Source: Clostridia bacterium (GTDB lineage: Bacteria; Bacillota; Clostridia; Oscillospirales; Acutalibacteraceae). From it: DNA of 55,694 nucleotides. The notes under the pieces were generated by a model. That model did no database searches and was not told where the DNA came from. It was given only the letters and a program-made list of their open reading frames with translations. Of the stretch, positions 1-7,438 are shown piece after piece (the first letter of the stretch is position 1; every line of letters starts with the position of its first letter). The stretch lies in contig JAFYKZ010000008.1 of assembly GCA_017537365.1 (NCBI GenBank), positions 1-55,694 of the forward strand. Direction: 5' to 3'. The translations under genes were made by a program, and so were the position numbers.

Positions 1-35
1 CCCTCACGGTGCAAGTCACGGAGAATGGAAGATAT

Positions 36-141
36 ACGCAAAATGCGTGTGTCTTACACCGTAACAAGCAGGGAACTTGTACGGCAAGTTCCAACTCAAA
101 ATAGGCAGTCTGCCTATTTCATCTTTAGGGGACACCCCTAA
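36..141. repeat. Candidate oriT: cluster of inverted repeats
   Basis: Five perfect inverted repeats follow one another in about 105 bases: ACGCA/TGCGT (36-48), GTGT/ACAC (49-59), GGAACTTG/CAAGTTCC (72-92), AAATAGGCAG/CTGCCTATTT (99-119) and TTAGGGG/CCCCTAA (125-141). A CCCC-rich stretch follows at 144-147. No convincing gene lies here. Transfer origins commonly combine relaxosome-binding inverted repeats with a nick site, and MobC and relaxase genes lie 1.6 kb downstream. Calling this oriT is inference; it could also be the control region of the neighbouring gene pair. Confidence 0.5.
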
Positions 142-190
142 TACCCCGTTGCAATAAAAATGTATATCTTTGTTGGTTTTGGAAAAACTG

Positions 191-219
191 TTGACTAATG
201 CACCCAATGGGTGTATAAT
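191..219 (+). promoter_or_regulatory. Sigma-A-type promoter with embedded palindrome
   Basis: TTGACT at 191-196 and TATAAT at 214-219 are separated by exactly 17 nt. The spacer contains the palindrome CACCC-AAT-GGGTG (201-213), abutting the -10 box. The gene directly downstream encodes an HTH protein, so an autoregulatory operator is plausible (inference). Confidence 0.75.
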
Positions 220-236
220 GATAGCGAGGTGAAAAT

Positions 237-887
237 ATGAACATTCGTGAAATGAGAACAAGATTGGGAGATACCCAAAGCGAATTTGCTGCACGGTATA
301 ACATCCCCTTTCGTACTGTTCAGAATTGGGAAACAGGTAAGCGCACACCGCCTGAATATATTATTAGCTTATTGGAACAACGTATAAAGGACGATTTGAT
401 TAACCGTAAGACGATAACACTGCCTAAGTATGATCCGCAAAAGCGAAACCTTCCTAAGCGCAGTGATTATGTAGGTGCTCTCTCTTGGCTTAAGGCAGTA
501 AGAGAATGTTTAGGTGAATCGGTTGTATTCGCTTTGGATGAAGCACTTATGTGTCAAGGGAGTTTCGGCGGTCGTAACGATGAATACGTTGTCTGGGTTT
601 ATGGTGATGATAGCGTTACACAGTTTAATGGCGTAGTTGTATTAGGAAATCACATTGGTTCTCACCATATTAAGAGCCGAAGTGGTCTGCTCTATACCGA
701 TTTCAACCGAACGGTATTTGATGCTTTTGCTAATGAAGCAATTTTGGATATGCAAGGAATAACCGAAGCCATAAGCCGCTATTATTATGCAAACGGTGAT
801 AGTTTCGACGGCATTTTTATCGCTCCCGAATATCAGGACAGATTTGAAAGATTGGCAAGCGAAGCGATAGAATATTACGGAAGTTGA
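237..887 (+). CDS. HTH-domain protein, probable antitoxin/regulator of an AbiE-like pair
   Basis: The 216-aa protein begins with a Cro/C1-type helix-turn-helix (about residues 1-45; TQSEFAARYNIPFRTVQNWE). The remaining ~150 residues form a domain I cannot name. The start ATG has a GAGGTG ribosome binding site. The next gene, an AbiEii-like nucleotidyltransferase, begins about 10 nt downstream. That is the arrangement of AbiE-type toxin-antitoxin pairs, in which the upstream DNA-binding protein is antitoxin and repressor. The operator-like palindrome inside its promoter fits autoregulation. The pairing and antitoxin role are inferred; the N-terminus is not the classic AbiEi winged helix. Confidence 0.65.
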   Translation: MNIREMRTRLGDTQSEFAARYNIPFRTVQNWETGKRTPPEYIISLLEQRIKDDLINRKTITLPKYDPQKRNLPKRSDYVGALSWLKAVRECLGESVVFALDEALMCQGSFGGRNDEYVVWVYGDDSVTQFNGVVVLGNHIGSHHIKSRSGLLYTDFNRTVFDAFANEAILDMQGITEAISRYYYANGDSFDGIFIAPEYQDRFERLASEAIEYYGS

Positions 888-897
888 GGTGATTGTT

Positions 898-1632
898 TTG
901 AATATAACAGCAGAAGAAAAAATCATGTATAAGGTTATGAAAGCTATTTATGACAGTGGAATCCCCATCAGTTTCAAAGGCTCTATGGTTTTAAAGGCTT
1001 GTTTGCTTGAAGCGGGATATGATGACGATACCCGCCACACCGTAGATATTGATGCTAACTGGAACTCGGATACTCCGCCTACTTCAGAGCAGATGGTGGA
1101 ATCTTTACAAAAGGCCATTGACAAAAGTGGTGTTGACCTTGAAGTTAAGATTTACAGAATGTATGGTGAAAAGCGTTCTGCCGGTTTCGAACTGATTGAC
1201 CGTGAAACGGAGGAAATTCTTTTCACTATGGATGTGGATGTAAACCGTCCGGTACCGCCTACAAAAATCTATGAAGTAGAAGGACTCCGTTTCTGCGGTG
1301 TATCTCCTTCGCAGATGATTGCGGATAAGGTTGCGGCGATCTCCACCGAAAAGGTCTTTCGTCGCATTAAGGATGTTGTAGATCTGTATTATATTTCAAA
1401 GGTGTTTGAATTTAACACCACCGACGTTCTTCAAACTTTGAAAAATAGCGAAAGAGCCTTGGAAGATTTTAATGGTTTTCTCCACAGACCCGAAGATTTA
1501 CAGCACTCTTATGAAAAGTTCCGCTTTGCCGGCGGTGTGAATAAGCCGGATTTTGAAGATGTATATCGTAGCGTTAAGGCGTATATAAAAGGTGTACTTC
1601 CGAAAGAGAAAAAACGAGATCTTGAAAGATAA
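898..1632 (+). CDS. AbiEii/AbiGii-like nucleotidyltransferase (probable toxin)
   Basis: About 244 aa. It shows the nucleotidyltransferase signature of the AbiEii family: G28-S29 in SFKGSMVLKA, then R46-HTVDID with D50 and D52, a further acidic strand (FTMDVDV), and the family-typical helix MIADKVAAI followed by RRIKDVVDLYYI. AbiEii/MenA-type toxins transfer nucleotides to tRNA or other targets; the target here is unknown. I prefer the TTG start at 898 because the Shine-Dalgarno GAGGTGA (886-892) is correctly spaced for it, whereas an in-frame GTG at 889 lies inside that site. It is cotranscribed with the HTH gene upstream and ends at a terminator. It is probably an element-maintenance or anti-phage module. 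Confidence 0.75.
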   Translation: MNITAEEKIMYKVMKAIYDSGIPISFKGSMVLKACLLEAGYDDDTRHTVDIDANWNSDTPPTSEQMVESLQKAIDKSGVDLEVKIYRMYGEKRSAGFELIDRETEEILFTMDVDVNRPVPPTKIYEVEGLRFCGVSPSQMIADKVAAISTEKVFRRIKDVVDLYYISKVFEFNTTDVLQTLKNSERALEDFNGFLHRPEDLQHSYEKFRFAGGVNKPDFEDVYRSVKAYIKGVLPKEKKRDLER

Positions 1633-1656
1633 CACAAAAACAAAATAAGTGCATTT

Positions 1657-1687
1657 AGCCGATGGGAATATTCTCATCGGCTTTTTT
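1657..1687 (+). terminator. Rho-independent terminator
   Basis: AGCCGATG / CATCGGCT stem with a short A/T-rich loop followed by TTTTTT, directly after the toxin-like gene. Confidence 0.85.
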
Positions 1688-1718
1688 GCGCCCAAAATTA
1701 CAGAAAGAAGGTATATAA

Positions 1719-2078
1719 ATGAATAAAACACCAAAAGAAAAACCTTGTAGGTTATATCTTCGTGTATCTCCCACTGAGAAAAAGAAGATAACCGAAATTG
1801 CAAAATGCTGCGGAATTCCCGTAGCTGAATATCTCCGTAAAAGGGCGTTGGGATATGCTGTGAAAGCAGCCGTTCCCGATGCCTTTTATGATTTCAACGA
1901 AAGTTTAAGTGAACTGCTTAATCGAGAATTATCTCCCCATGTGGAAGCAGCAGCGCTAAAACTCTTTGATGAAATTTACGCCGAGCTTATCGAAGTGCCC
2001 AAGCAAAGCAAGGGCGAAATCATAAAGGAGGTAACAAATTGGCAACCACCGGATTCTGGCCCGTCAAATCCCGATTAA
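1719..2078 (+). CDS. mobC: MobC-like relaxosome accessory protein
   Basis: A 119-aa protein with a short basic N-terminus followed by RLYLRVSPTEKKKITEIAK and CGIPVAEYLRKRALGY. This is the ribbon-helix-helix-like signature of MobC accessory proteins, which bind oriT and help the relaxase to nick. It is preceded by a GAAAGAAGG ribosome binding site. The relaxase gene starts 40 nt before its end, and the relaxase's ribosome binding site (AAGGAGG) lies inside this gene, so the two are translationally coupled. Family assignment is fairly secure; DNA target is not known. Confidence 0.8.
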   Translation: MNKTPKEKPCRLYLRVSPTEKKKITEIAKCCGIPVAEYLRKRALGYAVKAAVPDAFYDFNESLSELLNRELSPHVEAAALKLFDEIYAELIEVPKQSKGEIIKEVTNWQPPDSGPSNPD

Positions 2079-3427
2079 AGGAAGTTATCGACTACGCTAA
2101 CAACCCCGATAAAACAACCGACAAAAAATATTTAGACGAAGATTTGTATGCGACCCTCCGTTATGCGGAAAACGATAAAAAGACCGACCAAACAATGTAT
2201 GTATCCGCTATTAACTGCCCTAAGCAAAGAGCGTATCAATGTATGATGACAACCAAACAGCGCTACGGAAAGTTTGGCGGTAACGTCGCTTATCACGGGT
2301 ATCAGAGTTTTAAGACAGATGAGGTCACTCCGGATGAAGCACACCAAATCGGAACTGAAACCGCAAAACGTATGTGGAAAGAATACGAGGTTGTGGTTAC
2401 TACCCATCTCAACACCGACAATATTCATAATCATATTGTTGTGAATTCCGTTTCCTTTAAAACGGGCAGGAAGTTTGAAAACCACGTTTCCGATCACTAC
2501 AAGCTCAGAGAAATTTCTGACCTTATTTGTGAAGAGCGTGGAAAGAGCGTGCTTCCTCCAAGCAAATTTAAAGGCAGTAGCAAGAAAGAATATTGGGTAA
2601 AGAAAAACGGTGGTATGACCCACCGAGATATGCTTCGCAAAGACATCGACACTATCATTAAAAACTCAACTACTTGGACTCACTTCAAACTAAACCTAAA
2701 AGGCTTTGGATATGAAATTGTAAGAAACGATGATTACGAACACATTTCTGTTAAGGCAGTGGGCTGGAAACGGCCTGTCCGCCTTGATTCACTCGGTGCT
2801 AACTACACCATAGATGCTATTGAAAGAAGAATGGATCACAATTTCGAAACGGTAAATTATGTAGCTATTTACCAAATACGGAAAAGCCCATTATTACAGT
2901 TCGAACGAGAACTCGAATTTGAAATCAACCATTCTCATGATACCGGCACAGTCGTGATTCTCACGTTATTCTATATTTTATTACAACTTTTAAAACTTAC
3001 ACGAGATATTGAAGCTTGGGGCGATGGCGGTCAGGCGCACTCACCATTACTGCGAGAAGCCTTAATCTTTGAAAAGCAACTTGAAAAGGAATACTTCTTC
3101 CTTAAAAACAATAATATCCGCACCGTCGAAGAACTCACAACATTCTGCCGTGAAAAGGAAAACGAAATTGCTACCCTCGAAGCCGAAAGGTCTAAAATTC
3201 GCAACAGTAACCGCCGTCCAAAGTCACCGCAAGAACGTCAAGAAAAATTACACGCCGCAAGGGAGATTACAAAGAAAATAGATCCCTTGCGAGAACAACT
3301 CAAAATGGCAGACTCCGCTTTGGTACGCTTCCCCAAGGTTTGGAATTTGCTCAAAACAGAACACAACATTGAAACGGAAATGGAAGCACGTAATAAAACA
3401 AAAGAGAAAGAGAGATATGGAAGATAA
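2039..3427 (+). CDS. MobP-type relaxase (VirD2-like mobilization nuclease)
   Basis: A 462-aa protein starting at TTG (SD AAGGAGG seven bases upstream). The relaxase domain occupies the first ~250 residues. The N-terminal SRLKEVIDYANNPDKT carries a candidate nucleophilic Tyr19. H123-x6-H130-x-H132 in HLNTDNIHNH is the three-histidine metal site, with HGYQSF before it. A hydrophobic stretch occurs near residue 305, and a charged, coiled-coil-rich tail follows (about 340-450). It would nick oriT, bind covalently to the 5' end and pilot the strand through a helper conjugation system. The stop codon overlaps the start of the next gene (TAATG). Confidence 0.88.
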   Translation: MATTGFWPVKSRLKEVIDYANNPDKTTDKKYLDEDLYATLRYAENDKKTDQTMYVSAINCPKQRAYQCMMTTKQRYGKFGGNVAYHGYQSFKTDEVTPDEAHQIGTETAKRMWKEYEVVVTTHLNTDNIHNHIVVNSVSFKTGRKFENHVSDHYKLREISDLICEERGKSVLPPSKFKGSSKKEYWVKKNGGMTHRDMLRKDIDTIIKNSTTWTHFKLNLKGFGYEIVRNDDYEHISVKAVGWKRPVRLDSLGANYTIDAIERRMDHNFETVNYVAIYQIRKSPLLQFERELEFEINHSHDTGTVVILTLFYILLQLLKLTRDIEAWGDGGQAHSPLLREALIFEKQLEKEYFFLKNNNIRTVEELTTFCREKENEIATLEAERSKIRNSNRRPKSPQERQEKLHAAREITKKIDPLREQLKMADSALVRFPKVWNLLKTEHNIETEMEARNKTKEKERYGR

Positions 3428-4275
3428 TGAAAAGTACAAAGAAAATTATTTCAATTGATAAATTACACGCATTTGAAAACCACCCCTACAAAGTTCAGGA
3501 TAACGAGGAAATGGATGCCCTTGCCGAAAGCATTAAGGAACACGGCATTGTTTCTCCCGTTATAGTCCGACCACTCGAAAACACCACAGATGAATATGAG
3601 ATCATATCCGGTCACAGACGGGTTATGGCAAGCAGAAAGGCAGGGATTACAGAAGTCCCTGCCTTAATTGTTTCTCTTGACCGTGATGCGGCGGCGATTG
3701 TGCTTGTGGATAGCAATCTCCACCGAGAGCATATTCTGCCGAGTGAAAAAGCCTTTGCTTACAAGATGAAAGCGGAAGCGTTAGCGCATAAAGGTTTCCG
3801 TGCTGATCTAACTTCGGAGCAACTTGCACCGAAGTTAGCAACCGAACAAATTGCAGAAGATGTGGGCACAAGCAAGGATACTATTAAACGTTATATCCGC
3901 CTTACCAATCTCATTCCCGAAATTCTGAAATATGTGGATGACGGTCGTATTTCATTCACTCCCGCTGTCGAGCTTTCCTACCTCAATGAACAGGAACAGC
4001 AAGACCTATTGGAGCAGATTGAACAAAGCGATTGCACCCCGTCACTCTCGCAGGCTTGCCGCTTTAAAAAGATAAGCCAAGGCGAGGGGCTTACGCCCGA
4101 AGTGATTGCGGAGATTATGGAGGAAGAAAAAGCAAACCAAAAGGAACGTGTCAAAATTCCTACCGAAAAACTCCGCAAGTATTTCCCGAAGAATTATACA
4201 GTTCAGCAAATCGAAGATGAAATTATAAGGCTTTGCGAGAAAAATTATCGCAATAAACAAAAGGATGCGAGGTGA
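3427..4275 (+). CDS. ParB/Spo0J-family DNA-binding protein of the element
   Basis: A 282-aa protein with a ParB N-terminal domain: IDKLHAFENHPYKV, then the CTP-binding-type motif G62-H63-R64-R65 (ISGHRRVMA), and SNLHREHILPSEKAFAYKMK. A central HTH lies around TEQIAEDVGTSKDTIKRYIRL. The C-terminus is short and charged. Chromosomal ParB spreads from parS; ParB-like proteins of mobile elements, usually without ParA as here, may act in maintenance or regulation. No ParA is visible next to it and no parS-like site was identified. It is translationally coupled to the relaxase gene. Confidence 0.85.
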   Translation: MKSTKKIISIDKLHAFENHPYKVQDNEEMDALAESIKEHGIVSPVIVRPLENTTDEYEIISGHRRVMASRKAGITEVPALIVSLDRDAAAIVLVDSNLHREHILPSEKAFAYKMKAEALAHKGFRADLTSEQLAPKLATEQIAEDVGTSKDTIKRYIRLTNLIPEILKYVDDGRISFTPAVELSYLNEQEQQDLLEQIEQSDCTPSLSQACRFKKISQGEGLTPEVIAEIMEEEKANQKERVKIPTEKLRKYFPKNYTVQQIEDEIIRLCEKNYRNKQKDAR

Positions 4276-4279
4276 TTGT

Positions 4280-4522
4280 ATGAAGAAAATAATTGATATT
4301 TTAAAACGAATCAAGTCTGCTTTTCATTATATATTAAATAATAAATCGGCGGAGTGTACTTGTGACTTTAATTTGCAAGGCATAGAAGGTTTTACAAAAG
4401 AGCAAAAAATTGCCTTTAATCAAATGGTCGATTTTCTTGCCGATATGATAGAAAAATATGGTGATAAAATCCCGGAATCAAATAAAAACGCGGCAAATTT
4501 GCCAGGCGTAAAATCCGCTTAA
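4280..4522 (+). CDS. Small hypothetical element protein
   Basis: An 80-aa protein with no recognised family. The ATG at 4280 is preferred over an in-frame upstream codon because AGGTGAT (the end of the ParB-like gene) sits just before it. The N-terminal 20 residues are basic and amphipathic (KKIIDILKRIKSAFHYIL). A CTC pair (C29, C31) follows. The C-terminal half contains FTKEQKIAFNQMVDFLADMIEKYG. It is last in the mob-parB operon, before a strong hairpin. No function can be given. Confidence 0.6.
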   Translation: MKKIIDILKRIKSAFHYILNNKSAECTCDFNLQGIEGFTKEQKIAFNQMVDFLADMIEKYGDKIPESNKNAANLPGVKSA

Positions 4523-4528
4523 ACCAAA

Positions 4529-4560
4529 ACTGTACGGAGCAGATTTCTGCTCCGTACAGT
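4529..4560 (+). terminator. Strong hairpin between mob operon and integrase gene
   Basis: A perfect 15-bp stem (ACTGTACGGAGCAGA / TCTGCTCCGTACAGT) with a 2-nt spacer. It is flanked by A-rich sequence on the left and TGTCTTT on the right. It probably acts as a terminator in both directions. The U-tract is imperfect, so a protein-binding palindrome is the alternative. Confidence 0.65.
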
Positions 4561-4622
4561 TGTCTTTACTATGTAAGAATATAAAATTAAAGCAAGGTAA
4601 ATTTACAAAGGAGTTGAATTAA

Positions 4623-6311
4623 ATGAAAAGATTAAATTGTTATATTTATACCCGTGTATCTACTTCAATGCAGGTTGATGGGTATAGCCTTGATGCCCAA
4701 AAAGAAAAACTTTACAAATATGCAGAATATCAAGAAATGCACGTTTGTGGTGAATATAGCGATGAGGGTAAGTCGGGCAAGAACATTGGTGGCCGACCTG
4801 ATTTTAAAAGAATGCTTGATGATATTGAGAGTGGCAAAGATAAAATTGATTATGTTTTAGTATTTAAACTTTCGCGTTTTGGCAGAAATGCCGCCGATGT
4901 GCTTTCGTCTTTACAAATAATGCAGGATTTTGGAGCCAATCTTATATGCGTAGAAGACGGAATTGATAGCTCTAAGGATAGTGGTAAACTTATGATTTCC
5001 GTTCTTTCGGCTGTGGCGGAAATTGAACGTGAAAATATCCTTGTTCAAACTATGGAGGGTAGAAAACAAAAAGCACGTGAAGGGAAATGGAATGGCGGTT
5101 TTGCCCCTTATGGGTACTTTCTCGAAAAAGGAGAACTGAAAATTGCGGAAGATGAGGCCGAAGCAATCAAACTAATTTTTGATTTGTATATTAACACCAA
5201 TATGGGTGCTAATGGTATTGCAAGGTATTTAAATCAGCACGGTATTACTAAAAAGCCAAGACAGAACGGAACATTAGATACTTTCTCTGCACACTTTATA
5301 AAGTTAGTAATACAGAACCCCGTATATTGTGGAAAGATTGCTTTTGGTAGGCGTAAAACCGAAAAGATAAATGGAACCCGAAATGAATTTCACGTTGTTA
5401 AGCAAGAGGAGTATCCTATATATAATGGTGTGCATGAGGCATTAGTTTCGGTTGAGGATTGGGAACTTGCTCAACAAAAAATCAAGAAATTAGGTGTAAA
5501 AAGAGAAAAAATTTATAACCTGGAACACGAGCATCTGTTATCGGGAATCCTTCGTTGTCCGGTTTGTGGAGCTGCAATGTATGGCAATATCAATCGTAAA
5601 AGAAAGCCTGATGGTACGATATACAAAGACCATTTCTATTACGCTTGTAAACATCGCATGAAGGTGGATGGTCATAATTGCGATTATCATAAGCAATGGA
5701 ATCAGACAATTATTAACGGGGCTATTGAGGAGGTAATTGAGAAGCTTATTTTAAATCCAATATTTGAAAAGGCTTTGTGTGAGAAAATCAACACCCGAAT
5801 AAGCACAGACGAATTGGAAAAAGAACTCTCTGTTTTCAAAAAGGAATTAAATCAACTTGTTGTATCAAAACGAAAGTTAGCTTCCCAAATTGATAATCTC
5901 GATGTTACGGATAAGCATTATGATAAAAAATATCAAGATATGCAAAACAGACTTTATTCCTTCTATGATGAAATTGAAATCGTGGAAGAAAAAATTGAAG
6001 ATTTGCAGTCTCGAATTATAAATATTCAAAAAGAAAAAATAACAGGAGAAAATGTATTTCTTTTTTTGCAGTACTATGGTATAATGTATAAAAACTTCAC
6101 CGATGCCGAAAAGAAGAAGTTTTTTAACACGTTCATTGATAGTGTTGAGATTTTCCCAGAAGAGCAACCCGATGGAAGAGTGCTGAAAAGCATTAGTTTT
6201 AAATTCCCCGTCTTTTATGACGGGGAAGATAATATAACAAAAATCTGTTGGGACGGTGAAACAACAGTTGAAACAGTAGCGCTTTTAATAAGAACAAATC
6301 AGAAAATATAA
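4623..6311 (+). CDS. Large serine recombinase (element integrase)
   Basis: A 562-aa protein with three parts. The catalytic resolvase domain (about 1-145) has nucleophile S13 in YTRVSTS plus R11, and KLSRFGRN (R85, R88). The recombinase domain is at about 160-290. A zinc ribbon (C312-x2-C315, C342, C353) is followed by a coiled coil (about 390-465) and a C-terminal tail. This is the architecture of TnpX/phiC31-like integrases, which recombine attP and attB and excise with a directionality factor. The ribosome binding site is AAAGGAG. Its location at the element edge suggests attR lies immediately downstream. No directionality factor was recognised; the 80-aa gene upstream is only a positional candidate. 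Confidence 0.93.
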   Translation: MKRLNCYIYTRVSTSMQVDGYSLDAQKEKLYKYAEYQEMHVCGEYSDEGKSGKNIGGRPDFKRMLDDIESGKDKIDYVLVFKLSRFGRNAADVLSSLQIMQDFGANLICVEDGIDSSKDSGKLMISVLSAVAEIERENILVQTMEGRKQKAREGKWNGGFAPYGYFLEKGELKIAEDEAEAIKLIFDLYINTNMGANGIARYLNQHGITKKPRQNGTLDTFSAHFIKLVIQNPVYCGKIAFGRRKTEKINGTRNEFHVVKQEEYPIYNGVHEALVSVEDWELAQQKIKKLGVKREKIYNLEHEHLLSGILRCPVCGAAMYGNINRKRKPDGTIYKDHFYYACKHRMKVDGHNCDYHKQWNQTIINGAIEEVIEKLILNPIFEKALCEKINTRISTDELEKELSVFKKELNQLVVSKRKLASQIDNLDVTDKHYDKKYQDMQNRLYSFYDEIEIVEEKIEDLQSRIINIQKEKITGENVFLFLQYYGIMYKNFTDAEKKKFFNTFIDSVEIFPEEQPDGRVLKSISFKFPVFYDGEDNITKICWDGETTVETVALLIRTNQKI

Positions 6312-6340
6312 ATTGAAATAAAATGGAGATGTGAAATATT

Positions 6341-7372
6341 ATGGATATTATTTCTTTAAACTATACCGCTCTCCGTTTTAAAACCGCCGAAAAAATAAAA
6401 AGCTATCTTGCCCTATCAGAACACAACAAACTGACAATAGGCATTTATAAAAACGGAAAATGTTATATTTTTGGACAAAAAGAAGAGAACAATCTTTTTT
6501 ACGATATCGGCTCGGTAACCAAAACCCTAACCGCTCACCTGATATTAAAGCTTTTTAAAGAGGGAAAGCTCGATATAAACTGTACTGTGGATAAGTATTT
6601 ACCCCTTAAAAAAGGAAAATATCCCACCCTTTATCAACTTTTAACCCATACCGCAGGCTACCATCATTTAACGCCGATAGAAATCACCTTGCCAAGCCTT
6701 ATAGCTTATGGCTATTCAAGAAAAAACCCTTACGAAAACTGCTCGGTTAAAACGGTTATAAAAGCTCTTGAACGCCGCCGTTTTATAAAACCTAAAACAA
6801 AATACGGCTATTCCGATTTTGCCTCTGCCATTTTAGCTGCGGTTGCCGAAAATATTGAAAAAACCGATTTTTCAACCCTCTTCGAAAATTTTATAAAAAA
6901 TGATTTAAACTTGAACGAAACCTTTATTGAACTAGACCGCAAAAAAAGAAATCCCCCTGCCGCAAAGGGTGAAAAGCTTTTGCCCTTTTGGGTATGGCAT
7001 CGAAATAATCCTTATATTGCGGGTGGCGGTTTGGTGAGTAATATAAGCGATATGCTAAAATATATCGCTATGCAAATTGAAAGCGATAAACCTTATATCA
7101 TCTCAGCGCATAAAGTATGCGAAGCTTCAAAACTCAAAAATGATAACCACCTTATGTGCATAGGCTGGCATACTTATGAAAAATCGAATCAGTTATGGCA
7201 TGTGGGAGGTGTTGGAACTTTCCGCTCATCCCTTATAATAAACAAAAAATTAAAGCTCGGAGTAGCAGTTTTAGGTAACGCAAAGGGAAAAGCCTCTGCC
7301 AACGCCCATTATATCGCAAAAATGCTATATAGCGAGCTTAAAAATAAAAGAATAAAACTTAAAGAAAAATAA
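6341..7372 (+). CDS. Beta-lactamase-fold serine hydrolase (class C/PBP-like)
   Basis: A 343-aa protein with the three motifs of the serine beta-lactamase/DD-peptidase fold: S58-V-T-K61, Y157-S158-D159 and H287-V-G-G290 (in place of KTG). Members include esterases, D-aminopeptidases and autolysis regulators; the substrate cannot be read from sequence. There is no signal peptide or membrane anchor, which is unusual for a cell-wall enzyme and suggests a cytoplasmic role or loss of the original N-terminus. The gene begins 30 nt after the integrase, behind GGAGATG. An insertion at its 5' end may have replaced its upstream sequence (inference). Confidence 0.8.
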   Translation: MDIISLNYTALRFKTAEKIKSYLALSEHNKLTIGIYKNGKCYIFGQKEENNLFYDIGSVTKTLTAHLILKLFKEGKLDINCTVDKYLPLKKGKYPTLYQLLTHTAGYHHLTPIEITLPSLIAYGYSRKNPYENCSVKTVIKALERRRFIKPKTKYGYSDFASAILAAVAENIEKTDFSTLFENFIKNDLNLNETFIELDRKKRNPPAAKGEKLLPFWVWHRNNPYIAGGGLVSNISDMLKYIAMQIESDKPYIISAHKVCEASKLKNDNHLMCIGWHTYEKSNQLWHVGGVGTFRSSLIINKKLKLGVAVLGNAKGKASANAHYIAKMLYSELKNKRIKLKEK

Positions 7373-7438
7373 GAAAATTATTACTGCTTTATTTAAAATT
7401 CAACAGAAATATTAATAAAAAATCAGAAGGAATTATTT

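Larger units (their letters stand above)
1..6311. mobile_element. Integrative mobilizable element (right part)
   Basis: Seen: an oriT-like repeat block, an HTH plus AbiEii-like pair, MobC, a relaxase, a ParB-like protein and a large serine recombinase all lie on the plus strand and end at 6311. A chromosomal-type gene starts at 6341. Known: this content is typical of mobilizable, non-self-conjugative elements of gut Clostridia, whose serine integrase usually lies next to one attachment site. Inferred: the right boundary is within about 6312-6340 and the left end is outside the window. No coupling protein or type IV secretion genes are visible, so transfer would need a helper element. Confidence 0.8.

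Noticed and set aside
16-348. 110-aa minus-strand frame over the oriT-like block
   Set aside because: It overlaps the HTH gene start and the palindromes; the sequence looks non-coding and no ribosome binding site precedes it.
2132-2623. 163-aa minus-strand frame across the relaxase gene
   Set aside because: It is antisense to the conserved relaxase domain, has no ribosome binding site and no recognisable sequence.
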